Source of the DNA: Sphingopyxis sp. 113P3
GTDB lineage: Bacteria; Pseudomonadota; Alphaproteobacteria; Sphingomonadales; Sphingomonadaceae
Length of the DNA stretch: 64,000 nt
Assembly: GCF_001278035.1 (NCBI RefSeq)
Contig: NZ_CP009452.1
Location: forward strand, 2,513,501-2,577,500
Direction of reading: 5' to 3'
This document shows, one piece after another, positions 41,701-50,938 of the stretch (the first letter of the stretch is position 1; the number at the start of each line of letters is the position of its first letter). A program made the position numbers and the translations under genes. The notes under the pieces were generated by a model that searched no databases, was not told where the DNA came from, and saw nothing but the letters and a program-made list of their open reading frames with translations.

Positions 41701-43116
41701 TCAGATATGGAGTGCGCGTCCGTACGCAGAAAGGACCGCCTCGTGCATTGTCTCGCTGATTGTCGGATGCGGATAGACCGTGTGCATGAAATCTTCCTCG
41801 ACCAGCTCGGCCGTCTTGCCCACGGTGTAGCCCTGGATCATTTCGGTGACTTCGGCGCCGACCATATGCGCGCCGAGCAGTTCGCCGGTCTTTGCATCGA
41901 ACACGGTCTTCACAAAACCCTCGACCTCGCCCAGCGCGATCGCCTTGCCGTTGCCGATAAAGGGGAAATTGCCGACCTTCACCTCATATCCCGCTTCCTT
42001 CGCCTTCGCCTCGGTCAGGCCGACGCTGGCGATCTGCGGGTGGCAATAGGTGCAGCCGGGGATGTTGCGCACGTCCATCGGATGCGGGTGGACGTCCTTG
42101 TTTCCAAGCTCCTGTGCGATCGCTTCGGCGGCGATTACCCCTTCGTGGCTCGCCTTGTGCGCGAGCCAGGGGGGCGCGGTGACGTCGCCGATCGCCCACA
42201 GACTTTTCACATTGGTGCGGCAATAGGGGTCAGTGTCGATATGCCCCTTGGTCGTCTTCACACCAAGCGTATCGAGTCCGATGTCCTCGGTATTGGGAAC
42301 GATACCGATAGCGACGATCGCATGGCTGAAATCGCCCGCCTCGACCTTTCCGTCCTTCGTCTTGATCTTCGCCGAAACACCGGTCGCGGTCGCCTTCAAT
42401 TCCTCGACACCGGCCCCGGTCAGGATCGTCATTCCTTGTTTTTTAAGCGCTTTTTCAAGGAAGTTCGACACATCGGCGTCCTCGACGGGAACGATGCGAT
42501 CGAGCATCTCCACGACCGTCACTTCGGCGCCCATGTCCTTGTAGAAGCTTGCAAATTCTATTCCGATCGCCCCCGAGCCGATAACGAGCAGCTTTTTCGG
42601 CATTTCGGGCGGGGTCATCGCATGGCGATAGGTCCAGATGCGCTTGCCGTCGGCAGGAGCAAAGGGCAGATCGCGAGCGCGAGCGCCCGTCGCGACGATG
42701 ATATGTTTCGCGGTCAGCGTTTCGCTGCCCTTCGCGCCCTTCACTTCGAGCTTGCCTGGAGCGGTGAGCTTGCCTTCGCCCATATGCACGGTGATCTTGT
42801 TCTTCTTCAACAGGTGCGTGACGCCCTGGTTGAGCTGCTTCGCTACCCCGCGGCTGCGCTTCACCACCGCCTCGAGATCGGCGCTGATGCTCGCCGCGGC
42901 GAGGCCGTAGTCCTTCGCGTGCTGCATGTAATGATAGATTTCGGCCGAGCGCAGCAGCGCCTTGGTTGGGATGCAGCCCCAATTGAGGCAGATGCCGCCC
43001 AAATTCTCGCGCTCGACGATCGCGGTCTTCAGCCCTAATTGCGCCGCACGGATCGCCGCGACATAGCCGCCGGGGCCCGAGCCGAGGACGATGAGGTCGT
43101 AGCTGGTATCTGCCAT
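41701..43116 (-). CDS. lpdA: Dihydrolipoyl dehydrogenase (E3)
   Basis: E3 reoxidises dihydrolipoamide on the E2 subunit using FAD and NAD. The 471-residue protein has the FAD loop GSGPGGYVAA, the redox disulfide Cys43-Cys48 in GGICLNWGCIPTKALL, the NAD domain VIGSGAIGIEFAS, and the C-terminal active-site HPHPTISE. The ATG at 43116 (MADTSYDLI) is one base after the E2 stop and leaves the normal N-terminus. The E2 gene upstream means this E3 probably serves the pyruvate dehydrogenase complex; E1 genes are not in the window. Confidence 0.95.
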   Translation of the reverse strand: MADTSYDLIVLGSGPGGYVAAIRAAQLGLKTAIVERENLGGICLNWGCIPTKALLRSAEIYHYMQHAKDYGLAAASISADLEAVVKRSRGVAKQLNQGVTHLLKKNKITVHMGEGKLTAPGKLEVKGAKGSETLTAKHIIVATGARARDLPFAPADGKRIWTYRHAMTPPEMPKKLLVIGSGAIGIEFASFYKDMGAEVTVVEMLDRIVPVEDADVSNFLEKALKKQGMTILTGAGVEELKATATGVSAKIKTKDGKVEAGDFSHAIVAIGIVPNTEDIGLDTLGVKTTKGHIDTDPYCRTNVKSLWAIGDVTAPPWLAHKASHEGVIAAEAIAQELGNKDVHPHPMDVRNIPGCTYCHPQIASVGLTEAKAKEAGYEVKVGNFPFIGNGKAIALGEVEGFVKTVFDAKTGELLGAHMVGAEVTEMIQGYTVGKTAELVEEDFMHTVYPHPTISETMHEAVLSAYGRALHI

Positions 43117-43117
43117 G

Positions 43118-44401
43118 TTACGCCACCAGTCCGAGCGGGTTTTCGACAATCTGCTTGAACGCCTGCATCAGCTGCGCGCCGTCGGCGCCGTCGATGGCGC
43201 GGTGGTCGAAGCTGCCCGTCGCCGACATGACGGTTGCGATCGAGACAGCGTCGTCGACGATCCACGGACGCTTCTCGCCCGCGCCGATCGCCATGATCAT
43301 GCCCTGCGGCGGATTGATGACCGCGTCGAACTGGGTGATGCCAAACATGCCCATATTGCTGATGCTCGCGGTGCCGCCCTGATATTCGTGCGGCTGAAGC
43401 TTGCCCTCCTTGGCGCGCGCGGCGAGTTCCTTCATCTCGGTCGAGATCTTACTCACCGATTTCTCGTTGGCACCGACGATGATCGGGGTGATCAGGCCCG
43501 CGGGAACGCTGACCGCAACCGAAATATCGGCGCGTTGATAGCTGATGAGCTGGTCGCCGGCGTAGCTGACGTTGCATTTGGGCACCTGAATCAGCGCCTT
43601 GGCCAGCGCCTTGATCAGCAGGTCATTGACGCTGAGCTTGACGCCCTGCGGCTCGAGCGCCGCGTTGAGCTCGCCGCGCAGCTTGAGCAGCTTGTCGAGC
43701 TGGATATCGACGGTCAGGTAGATGTGCGGGATCGTCTGCTTCGCCTCGGTAAGGCGGCGCGCGATCGTCTTGCGCATGTTGCTGAGCTTTTCCGCGGTGT
43801 GCGGAATGTCGGTCTCGAAGGGCTGCGCAGGCGCGGGGGTTGCTGCGGGCGCTGCTGCTGCGGCCGGGGCGGCCGCAGCGACGCCTGCGGAAGCGTCCTC
43901 GAGGTCGGCCTTGACAATACGGCCACCGGGGCCGCTGCCGGTCACGGTGCTGAGGTCGATGCCCCGTTCGGCTGCGATACGCTTGGCAAGCGGACTCGCC
44001 TTGATCCGGTCGCCCGAGGCCGCCGGTGCGGGCGCCGCGGTGGCGGGAGCAGGTGCGGAAGCCGGTGCAGGAGTGGGGGCAGGAGCGGGCTCGGTCTTCG
44101 CCTCCGGCGCCGAAGCAGCGGCGGGAGCAGGCGCAGCTTTCGCCGTGCTGGCATCCTCGCCTTCGCCCGCGATTACCGCGATTACGGTGCCGACCTTCAC
44201 ATTGTCGGTGCCCTCGGGGACCAATATCTGCGCGATCGTTCCCTCGTCGACCGCTTCGAACTCCATCGTTGCCTTGTCGGTCTCGATCTCGGCGAGCAGG
44301 TCGCCCGATTTGACCTCATCGCCTTCCTTGACCAGCCATTTGGCGAGCGTGCCCTCCTCCATCGTCGGCGAAAGAGCGGGCATTTTGAGTTCGATCGGCA
44401 T
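43118..44401 (-). CDS. pdhC: Dihydrolipoamide acetyltransferase, pyruvate dehydrogenase E2
   Basis: The 427-residue E2 has one lipoyl domain (residues 1-80, lipoyl lysine Lys43 in [12 protein letters not shown]), an Ala/Pro-rich flexible linker (about 85-130), a peripheral-subunit-binding domain ([16 protein letters not shown]) and a catalytic core ending with [13 protein letters not shown] (HxxxDG) and FKQIVENP. The linker explains the strongly repetitive GC pattern at about 43990-44160. It transfers the acetyl group from lipoamide to CoA in pyruvate oxidation. It is followed at once by lpdA. The pyruvate assignment rests on overall similarity to alphaproteobacterial PdhC. Confidence 0.93.
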   Translation of the reverse strand: MPIELKMPALSPTMEEGTLAKWLVKEGDEVKSGDLLAEIETDKATMEFEAVDEGTIAQILVPEGTDNVKVGTVIAVIAGEGEDASTAKAAPAPAAASAPEAKTEPAPAPTPAPASAPAPATAAPAPAASGDRIKASPLAKRIAAERGIDLSTVTGSGPGGRIVKADLEDASAGVAAAAPAAAAAPAATPAPAQPFETDIPHTAEKLSNMRKTIARRLTEAKQTIPHIYLTVDIQLDKLLKLRGELNAALEPQGVKLSVNDLLIKALAKALIQVPKCNVSYAGDQLISYQRADISVAVSVPAGLITPIIVGANEKSVSKISTEMKELAARAKEGKLQPHEYQGGTASISNMGMFGITQFDAVINPPQGMIMAIGAGEKRPWIVDDAVSIATVMSATGSFDHRAIDGADGAQLMQAFKQIVENPLGLVA

Positions 44402-44563
44402 CGTCTCTTTGGTTCCTGTCAGTCTGGGGAGGCCGGGGCCTGCCGTTACGGCTTCTCCCTCGCCATAAGCATAAGCGGGGTCAAGGTCCAGCGGGGGCGA
44501 ACTTGCGTTTCATACGAATGTGACGCAGTCTCCCAGCGAAAAGAATAGCAGGGGTCGGGGCTG

Positions 44564-45019
44564 ATGCGGACTTATCTGGTGGTGATCGACGACAGTCCCG
44601 AAGCGACGCTGGCGCTACGCTTTGCGGCGCGGCGTGCAGCGCGGACGGGCGGCGGAGTGATGGTGCTCGCGATCGTCCCGCCGCAGGATTTTCTCGCCTT
44701 TGGCGGTGTTCAGGCGACGATCGAGGCCGAAGCGCGGGAACAGGCCGAAGCGCTCGCTGCCGCCGCTGCCGAAGCGGTCGCGCAGGAAGCCAATGTCGTG
44801 CCCAAAATCCTCGTCAAATCGGGCAAGCCCGCCGAGGTGGTGCGCGAAGTGATCGGAACGAGTGACGAGGTCGCCGCCCTCGTCCTCGCCACCGCGCCGA
44901 GCGGCGCGCCGGGGCCGCTCGTCGCCCATTTCACTGGGCACGACGCGGGCACCCTGCCCTGCCCGGTGATGCTGGTGCCGGGCGGCATCGACATCGAGCG
45001 TCTCGACGCGCTGAGCTGA
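44564..45019 (+). CDS. Universal stress protein (UspA family)
   Basis: A 151-residue single Usp domain. It starts YLVVIDDSPEATLALRFAARRA and has ATAPSGAPGPLVAHFTG, a loop in the place of the ATP-binding GxxG(X)9G(S/T) motif but not matching it well, so nucleotide binding is uncertain. The C-terminal CPVMLVPGG strand is typical. It is divergent from pdhC with a 160-base gap. The 3' end is followed by a strong stem-loop. Confidence 0.87.
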   Translation: MRTYLVVIDDSPEATLALRFAARRAARTGGGVMVLAIVPPQDFLAFGGVQATIEAEAREQAEALAAAAAEAVAQEANVVPKILVKSGKPAEVVREVIGTSDEVAALVLATAPSGAPGPLVAHFTGHDAGTLPCPVMLVPGGIDIERLDALS

Positions 45020-45103
45020 AATCCGCTCCATGACGAAAGCCGTGCTCGCGCGGGGGCGGGAGTCTGGAGCGTCGCAGCTGAGCCTTGATTGCACAAACTC
45101 TGG

Positions 45104-45123
45104 GTCCCCGCCTTCGCGGGGAC
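45104..45123. terminator. Perfect GC-rich stem-loop between convergent genes
   Basis: GTCCCCGC and GCGGGGAC pair over eight bases around a CTTC loop. No T-tract follows on either strand, so it may work as a repeat-type mRNA 3' stabiliser more than an intrinsic terminator. The sequence is a common proteobacterial interspersed repeat. It lies between convergent uspA-like and ester hydrolase genes. Confidence 0.55.
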
Positions 45124-45135
45124 ACATTCCCCCGC

Positions 45136-47085
45136 TTATCGCCGCGCCAAGACCGCCGACTGGTCGACCGGGACGACAGGAAGCAGTACGCCACTCGCCG
45201 TATCGCCGCCCTGCAGGACCGTCACTTCCTGCTTCTTGTAATCCTCAGGCTTCGCGAGGAAGATGTTGGGCACGAATGTCTGCGGGTTACGGTCGTAAAG
45301 TGGGAACTGGCTCGACTGGATCTGCACCATGATCCGGTGCCCCGGCTGAAACACATGGTTCACCGTCGGCAGGCGGAACTTGTAGGCCTGTGTGACGCCC
45401 GATGGAATTGCGGTCGGGTTCGAGAAACTGTCACGATAGCGACCGCGGAAAATGTCCTGGCTGATCGCGAGCTGATAACCGCCCATCTTCGGATCGGTCG
45501 CCACCTCGGCCGGATAGACGTCGATCAGCTTGACGATGAAATCGACGTCTGATCCGGTGATCTGAGCGAATATATTCGCCATCGGCGCGCCCGACACGCG
45601 CACCGGCTGGGTGAGCACGTCGGTCTGGAAGGTCAAAACGTCGGGACGACCATCGACGTGGCGCTGGTCGCTGACCAGCCAGTCACCCCAGCGCCCGTCG
45701 CCGAAATTCACCGGGCGCGACAGGTGCGGCACGGGCTTCGCGGGGTCGGAAATATAGCTGGTCTTGCCGGGCGCCGGCTTGCCAAAGCCCAAGCTGCCCT
45801 CCGGCCCCACGTAGATCGGGGTGAGCGGCGCCTGGCATCCGCTCTCACAGGCGAGCGGCCAGGTCGTGAAACGGTCCCAGTGATTCTCGCCGGTGTTGTA
45901 GATGGCGGCGGCGGGGAGCTTCGCAGGCGGACCATCCTTCAGATACTGGCTGAAGAAGGGCAGCACCATCTCCTCACGGAACTGCGCCGCCGTGTCACCG
46001 TCCCACTGGAACGGGCCAAGCGAGCGCCCCTCGCGGTTGATCTGGCTGTGGCGCCACGGACCCATGACGAGGAAGTTGTTGCCCATCTTCCCCTTTGCCT
46101 TCAGGGCTTCCCAGCTCATGATCGCGCCATACATATCCTCCTGATCCCACAGTCCCTGCTCCCACAGCGTCGGAACGTTAGAAGGGTTTGCGGCGACCAG
46201 CTTGTCGAGCGCCTGCTGCTGCCAATATTCGTCATAGGCGACGTGCTTCAGCATCTTCTGCCAGAAGGGCAACTGGTCATAACCAACCTTCTTCGCCCAA
46301 TCGTTCGCAGAGCCTTGTCGGAAATTCTCATAATCATCGTAGCCGCCGGTTGAGGGGACCTTGCCGTCGCCCTTGTAGCCCGTCTGGCCGCCGATCCACG
46401 CGATATTGGCAAGGCGGAAAGCGCCGTGGTGGAACCAGTCGTCGCCCATCCAGCCGTCGATCATCGGGCTTTCGGGCGCCGCTACCTTCAGGGCCGGGTG
46501 GGGGTTCAAAAGAGCCATAACGACGGTGAAGCCCTCGTAGGACGAGCCAATCATCCCCACGCGGCCGTTCGATTCGGGCAGGTTTTTCTTGTTCACCAGC
46601 CAATCGATCGTATCCCACGCGTCGGTCGTATGATCGACCTTTGTCGGGTTGAGCGGGCCCACCGGGGGACGGTTGACGATATAATCGCCCTCCGACCCAT
46701 ATTTGCCCCGGATGTCCTGATAGACGCGGATATAGCCGTCCTTTACGAAAATCTCGTCAGAGAGCGGCAGAGTCGACAGCATGCTGGGGCTGTCCTTGCG
46801 GTTTGCACGACTCTTCGCGTTATAGGGGGTCCGCGTCAGCACGATCGGCGCGTTCTTCGCGCCTTTGGGCACGACGATGACGGTGTAGAGCCGGGTACCG
46901 TCGCGCATCGGGATCATCTCGACGCGCTTTTCATAGTCGGCGTTCAGCTCGGGAATGACGAATTTGTCCGGAATGTCGCTGGTGACAGTCGCCGATTTGG
47001 GAGCGGCAGCCTCGGCCGCGCCGGTGATCGAGGCGCTGGAGAGAGCGCAGGCAGACAGAGTGACGAGCAGGAACGAGCGGATCAT
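45136..47085 (-). CDS. Secreted CocE/NonD family hydrolase, alpha-amino-acid ester hydrolase-like
   Basis: A 649-residue periplasmic or secreted serine hydrolase. The signal peptide is MIRSFLLVTLSACALSSASI. The nucleophile elbow GSSYEGFT puts Ser182 as catalytic serine, and LWDQEDMYGA and MGPWRHSQ supply acid and histidine. This GxSYxG layout and a C-terminal jelly-roll (from about 430) match X-Pro dipeptidyl-peptidase-like CocE and alpha-amino-acid ester hydrolases. The latter act on amino esters and beta-lactam side chains. Cocaine esterase activity is not implied. It is convergent with the Usp gene. Confidence 0.9.
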   Translation of the reverse strand: MIRSFLLVTLSACALSSASITGAAEAAAPKSATVTSDIPDKFVIPELNADYEKRVEMIPMRDGTRLYTVIVVPKGAKNAPIVLTRTPYNAKSRANRKDSPSMLSTLPLSDEIFVKDGYIRVYQDIRGKYGSEGDYIVNRPPVGPLNPTKVDHTTDAWDTIDWLVNKKNLPESNGRVGMIGSSYEGFTVVMALLNPHPALKVAAPESPMIDGWMGDDWFHHGAFRLANIAWIGGQTGYKGDGKVPSTGGYDDYENFRQGSANDWAKKVGYDQLPFWQKMLKHVAYDEYWQQQALDKLVAANPSNVPTLWEQGLWDQEDMYGAIMSWEALKAKGKMGNNFLVMGPWRHSQINREGRSLGPFQWDGDTAAQFREEMVLPFFSQYLKDGPPAKLPAAAIYNTGENHWDRFTTWPLACESGCQAPLTPIYVGPEGSLGFGKPAPGKTSYISDPAKPVPHLSRPVNFGDGRWGDWLVSDQRHVDGRPDVLTFQTDVLTQPVRVSGAPMANIFAQITGSDVDFIVKLIDVYPAEVATDPKMGGYQLAISQDIFRGRYRDSFSNPTAIPSGVTQAYKFRLPTVNHVFQPGHRIMVQIQSSQFPLYDRNPQTFVPNIFLAKPEDYKKQEVTVLQGGDTASGVLLPVVPVDQSAVLARR

Positions 47086-47178
47086 GCGAACCCCTTATTA
47101 TCGATTTGGCATATCCCATCCTTGGCCCGCTGAGCGAAGTATTGCAACCTTTCGGCGTAACGATCTTGCGCAAGAAGC

Positions 47179-47199
47179 GGGGCAGCCCGCGGCTGCCCC
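47179..47199 (-). terminator. Intrinsic terminator-like hairpin
   Basis: GGGGCAGCC and GGCTGCCCC pair perfectly over nine bases with a three-base loop. On the - strand it begins about eight bases after the stop of the membrane protein gene at 47207 and is followed by CTTCTT. It probably ends that transcript. Confidence 0.65.
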
Positions 47200-47206
47200 G
47201 TAAAGA

Positions 47207-47617
47207 TCAGGATGCTCGCGGCCAGCCAGCGGCGGCAGCACGCGGCAACGTGGCCGCGCCCTTCGCCTCGATCAGCGCGAACTCGAGCACGACCAGTGCC
47301 TGAACCACGGTCGCCGCGATACCGAGCCAACTCATCTGCCCCGCGAAGATGGCAAGCACTGCGAAGCTCGCGACGACCCAGCCGAGATTGCCGACGGCGA
47401 TCAAATTGGTAAGCCCTCGGCTTGGCACCCGCTGCGCCGCCACGCCCACCATCGGCAACGCGGCGGTGAGGCAGATCCAGCCCGCCGCGGTCACCACACC
47501 GGCGGGAAGGCCGAACAGCGGAGCGAGAGTGGCCGCGGCGAACACGCAAAGCAGGAACATTGCGGCACAGGTTACCGCGTCGAGCATCAGGATGGTCTTG
47601 ATGTTGGGACTCAGCAT
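47207..47617 (-). CDS. Small membrane protein, unknown
   Basis: A 136-residue protein with four predicted membrane helices: about residues 9-31, 37-58, 72-92 and 96-117 (for example AAMFLLCVFAAATLAPLFGLP and VVASFAVLAIFAGQM). The C-terminal tail is alanine/arginine-rich. No family was recognised. AAGGAGATG lies ahead of the ATG with ideal spacing, and a terminator-like hairpin follows the stop, so it is probably a single-gene transcript. Confidence 0.72.
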   Translation of the reverse strand: MLSPNIKTILMLDAVTCAAMFLLCVFAAATLAPLFGLPAGVVTAAGWICLTAALPMVGVAAQRVPSRGLTNLIAVGNLGWVVASFAVLAIFAGQMSWLGIAATVVQALVVLEFALIEAKGAATLPRAAAAGWPRAS

Positions 47618-47734
47618 GGAACATCTCCTTTCGAACCCGGCCCAACTGCCCCTTGCAACGCACGGAGTCGATTACGTGCGAGGTAATGGAAACCGGAACG
47701 CGTCCGGGCTAACGGGAAGCGAAGGAGAGACGGG

Positions 47735-48520
47735 ATGCAGGTCGCACCGCTGGGCGAGCAGCTTCGCGAATGGCGCACGCGCCGCCGGATGAGTCAGATG
47801 GATCTGGCGCTCGAAACCGACATGTCGGCGCGGCACCTGAGCTTCATCGAGACCGGCCGGTCGCGACCGAGCACAGCGATGCTGCAACGGATCGCCGATC
47901 GGCTCGAAATCCCGCACCGCGCGCGCAATGCCCTGCTCCTCGCCGCGGGCTACGCGCCCGACTATCCAGAGCGGCCGCTCGACAGCCCGGAGATGGCGGG
48001 GATGAAAGCGATCGTCGAGCATGTGTTGAAGGGTCACGAGCCCTATCCCGCGCTCGCGGTCGACCGGCACTGGAATATGGTCGCGGCGAATGACGCCATC
48101 GCGATCCTCATAGAACAGGTTGCTCCGGCCTTGCTTGCCCCGCCCGCCAATGTGCTGCGCATCGCGCTCCACCCCGATGGTCTTGCGCCGCAGATCGTCA
48201 ATCACGCCGAATGGCGCGCCCATATCCTGCACCGCCTCGACCTCCAGATCGAGGCAAGCGCCGACACCGATCTCATGGCGCTGCGCGAGGAACTGGCGGG
48301 CTATGCGGTGCAGGCCAACGATAATGAGGGCAAAGCCGTGAGCGGCATTGCGGTGCCGCTGATCCTCGACACGATCGCGGGGCGAATCCGCTTCGTCTCG
48401 ACGGTGACGATCTTCGGAACCCCTGTCGACATCACGCTGTCGGAGCTGGCGATCGAGGCCTTCTTCCCTGCGGACGCAGCGAGCGCAGCGCTGCTCGCAC
48501 GGCTGGCCATTCGCCCCTGA
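47735..48520 (+). CDS. XRE-family regulator with MmyB-like ligand domain
   Basis: A 261-residue transcription factor. The N-terminal helix-turn-helix (about 6-65) reads LREWRTRRRMSQMDLALETD then MSARHLSFIETGRSRPS. The C-terminal half (about 100-250) begins HEPYPALAVDRHWNMVAAND and continues NVLRIALHPDGLAPQIVNHAEW, the MmyB-type ligand-binding domain, which binds fatty-acid-like molecules in characterised relatives. GAAGGAGAG precedes the ATG. It is divergent from the small membrane protein gene, which is a candidate target. Confidence 0.9.
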   Translation: MQVAPLGEQLREWRTRRRMSQMDLALETDMSARHLSFIETGRSRPSTAMLQRIADRLEIPHRARNALLLAAGYAPDYPERPLDSPEMAGMKAIVEHVLKGHEPYPALAVDRHWNMVAANDAIAILIEQVAPALLAPPANVLRIALHPDGLAPQIVNHAEWRAHILHRLDLQIEASADTDLMALREELAGYAVQANDNEGKAVSGIAVPLILDTIAGRIRFVSTVTIFGTPVDITLSELAIEAFFPADAASAALLARLAIRP

Positions 48521-48578
48521 TCCGCGTCCTTGCGCGCAGCGCAGCCGCGCGGAAATCCGCAGTCTGGTAAACCGGCCT

Positions 48579-48606
48579 GGATTGTTTGCGTAGCTCGCAA
48601 TGACGG
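48579..48606. repeat. Degenerate interspersed repeat
   Basis: The segment runs GGATTGTTTGCG then TAGCTCGCAATGACGG. It resembles a shortened copy of the widespread GGATTGCTTCG...CTCGCAATGACGG repeat and can form a small TGCG/CGCA hairpin. It sits between the convergent XRE regulator and ribonuclease R genes. Functional role not known. Confidence 0.4.
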
Positions 48607-48610
48607 AGTT

Positions 48611-50938
48611 TTAGCGGCGCTTTCCCTGATGGCGGATATTGGACGGCCGTCCGCGCTTGCCGACCATATGCTTGCCGGCCTTGTCTTTCCGGACGTCCTT
48701 CCTGACGCCGTCACGCCGTAGCGGGCGGTTCCGAAAGCCGCCTTCGGGTGCATCGGGCAATTCGAAGCGCAGCGCGCCGCTGATCGGGTTCGCTTCCATC
48801 AGCCGCAGGTCGAGCCGCTGACCGATGCCATAGCTCACGCGGCCATGCTCGCTGTCGAGCGTCCGCGCGGCCTCGTCGTAAAAAAAGCGCTCGCTGCCCA
48901 GCGTCGACACAGGCACCAGCCCGTCGCCGCCGAGGCCGTCGACGGTCGCGAAAAAGCCGAACGGCTGCACCCCGGTGATCCGGGCCTGTACGATTTCGCC
49001 TACCTTCCCAGCCAGATAAGCTGCGACATAACGGTCGATTGTCTCGCGCTCGGCCTCCATGGCGCGGCGTTCGAGCGCACTGATCGTTTCGCCGATACGC
49101 GACAGCCCCTTGCGGTCAGCCTCACCCAGCCCCGTCCGCTCGGGCAAATTTGCAGCCTTTCCAAGCACTTCAAGGCGATAGCTGTCAACGAGTGCGCGGT
49201 GGACGATCAGGTCGGCATAGCGGCGGATCGGCGAGGTGAAATGCGCGTAGGACCCGAGTGCAAGCCCGAAATGGCCCGCATTGGCGGGGCCATAATAGGC
49301 CTGCGTCTGGCTGCGCAGGATCGCCTCCATGATCTCGAAAAGTCGGTCGTCGCCCGAAAATCCGTCGAGCAGGCGGTTGAACACGGCCGGCGTTATGACC
49401 TGCCCCAGTGCAAAACTCTGATCGAAGGTTTCGAGATAATCCTTGAGGCTGACGAGCTTTTCGCGGCTCGGCGGCTCGTGGATGCGGTACATGACCGGTG
49501 ATTTCTTTGCCTCAAGCGCCTTCGCCGCCGCGACGTTTGCCGCGATCATATAATCCTCGATCAGCCGGTGCGCGTCGAGCCGTTCGCGCACGCGGATCTC
49601 CGCAATGCCGCCCTTGTCGTCGAGAATCACCTGCCGCTCGGGCAAGTCGAGGTCGAGGGGCGCGCGTGCAGCCCGCGCCTTTGCGAGCAACGCCCAGCAC
49701 CCCCACAGATTTTTCAGTGACGGGAGAACGTCGGCATCCCAGTTCCTGTTGGCCGCGTCGGCATCGAAAGCGGCCTGTGCGCGCTCATAGGCGATATTCG
49801 CGCGAAGTCTCACTAGTGCGCGCGTAAAACGCCATGACGTCACCTTGCCGTGGCGATCGACGGTCAGATGGCAGGCCATCGCCGCCCGGTCCTCGCCCGC
49901 CTTGAGCGAGCAGACGCCCGCCGAGAGGGTTTCGGGGAGCATCGGGACCACCCGGTCGGGGAAATAGACGCTGTTGCCCCGCCGCCGCGCCTCGCGGTCG
50001 AGCGCGCTGTCGGCGCGGACATAATAGCTGACGTCGGCGATTGCGACGATGGCACGCCAGCCGCCCTTGTTGCCGGGGTCCTCGTCAGGCGCCGCCCAGA
50101 CCGCATCGTCATGGTCGCGCGCATCGGCGGGGTCGATCGCAACGATCGGCAGGCCGCGCAGATCCTCGCGCCCTTCGGGGGTGAGCGGCAGCCCCGCGGC
50201 GCGTTCGGCTTCCGCCAGAGTCTCGTCGCCAAAGATGTGCGGGATTTCGTGTTTCGCGATCGCGATCATGCTGAGCGAACGCGACGCGAAGGGATCACCG
50301 ATCCGCTCGACCACCCGCGCCTTTGTCGCGGCCCCGCGCCCGGACAATTCCGCGCGAACGAGGTCACCGATGCCGGCGTCGCCCATGTCAGAGACAATAA
50401 AATCGAAACGCGCGCGTTTGTCAGTCGGGCGCAACCAGGTGATGGGCTTGCCCCCGGGACCGGTATCGGCGACGAGAACACCGATGATCGTCTCGCCACC
50501 TGCCTGCAGCCGCTTCATCGGGTGCGCAACGTGGCCGCTGCCTCGCTCTTCGGTACGGGCGAGAATCCGGTCGCCGAGACCCAGCGCGCTGCGCCGGCCC
50601 TTCTCCATGACCCGCAGACGTGGTGGGGGCGCTGACCCTTCCCAACGTTCGGGCACCGCCCAGACGGTATCACCCTCGACGGCCGCCACGCGCAGCACCG
50701 TGACCTTTGGCAGCCCGCCATGTTTGTGGAAGGCGCGGCCCGGGGCCATGTCGACGAGCCCCGCGTCGGTCATGTCCTTGAGCAGTGCCTTCAGCGCGAT
50801 CTTGTCGGCGCCGTGGAGGCCGAAATGTTTAGCAATCTCACGCTTGCCGACCGCACCGGGGCTGCCCTCAACGAACCGGAGAATCTGCTCGCTCGTCGGA
50901 AGCCCGGCGGGTTTCGGCCGTTTCGGTCCTTTGGCCAA
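48611..50938 (-). CDS. rnr: Ribonuclease R
   Basis: RNase R is a 3'-5' exoribonuclease that degrades structured RNA. The 775-residue protein has an N-terminal winged-helix region (SEQILRFVEGSPGAVGKREIAKHFGL), cold-shock domains, the RNB catalytic core with IDPADARDHDDAVW (metal-binding Asp residues), YAHFTSPIRRYADLIVHR, an S1 domain (ARITGVQPFGFFATV) and a basic tail (RKDVRKDKAGKHMVGKRGR). The start is a TTG at 50938 immediately after the proS stop; no ATG gives a family-like N-terminus. The tight junction indicates cotranscription with proS. Confidence 0.95.
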   Translation of the reverse strand: MAKGPKRPKPAGLPTSEQILRFVEGSPGAVGKREIAKHFGLHGADKIALKALLKDMTDAGLVDMAPGRAFHKHGGLPKVTVLRVAAVEGDTVWAVPERWEGSAPPPRLRVMEKGRRSALGLGDRILARTEERGSGHVAHPMKRLQAGGETIIGVLVADTGPGGKPITWLRPTDKRARFDFIVSDMGDAGIGDLVRAELSGRGAATKARVVERIGDPFASRSLSMIAIAKHEIPHIFGDETLAEAERAAGLPLTPEGREDLRGLPIVAIDPADARDHDDAVWAAPDEDPGNKGGWRAIVAIADVSYYVRADSALDREARRRGNSVYFPDRVVPMLPETLSAGVCSLKAGEDRAAMACHLTVDRHGKVTSWRFTRALVRLRANIAYERAQAAFDADAANRNWDADVLPSLKNLWGCWALLAKARAARAPLDLDLPERQVILDDKGGIAEIRVRERLDAHRLIEDYMIAANVAAAKALEAKKSPVMYRIHEPPSREKLVSLKDYLETFDQSFALGQVITPAVFNRLLDGFSGDDRLFEIMEAILRSQTQAYYGPANAGHFGLALGSYAHFTSPIRRYADLIVHRALVDSYRLEVLGKAANLPERTGLGEADRKGLSRIGETISALERRAMEAERETIDRYVAAYLAGKVGEIVQARITGVQPFGFFATVDGLGGDGLVPVSTLGSERFFYDEAARTLDSEHGRVSYGIGQRLDLRLMEANPISGALRFELPDAPEGGFRNRPLRRDGVRKDVRKDKAGKHMVGKRGRPSNIRHQGKRR

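Noticed and set aside
43990..44160. Tandem repeat or low-complexity array.
   Set aside because: The repetitive GC pattern is the Ala/Pro linker of the pyruvate dehydrogenase E2 subunit, a normal feature of that protein.
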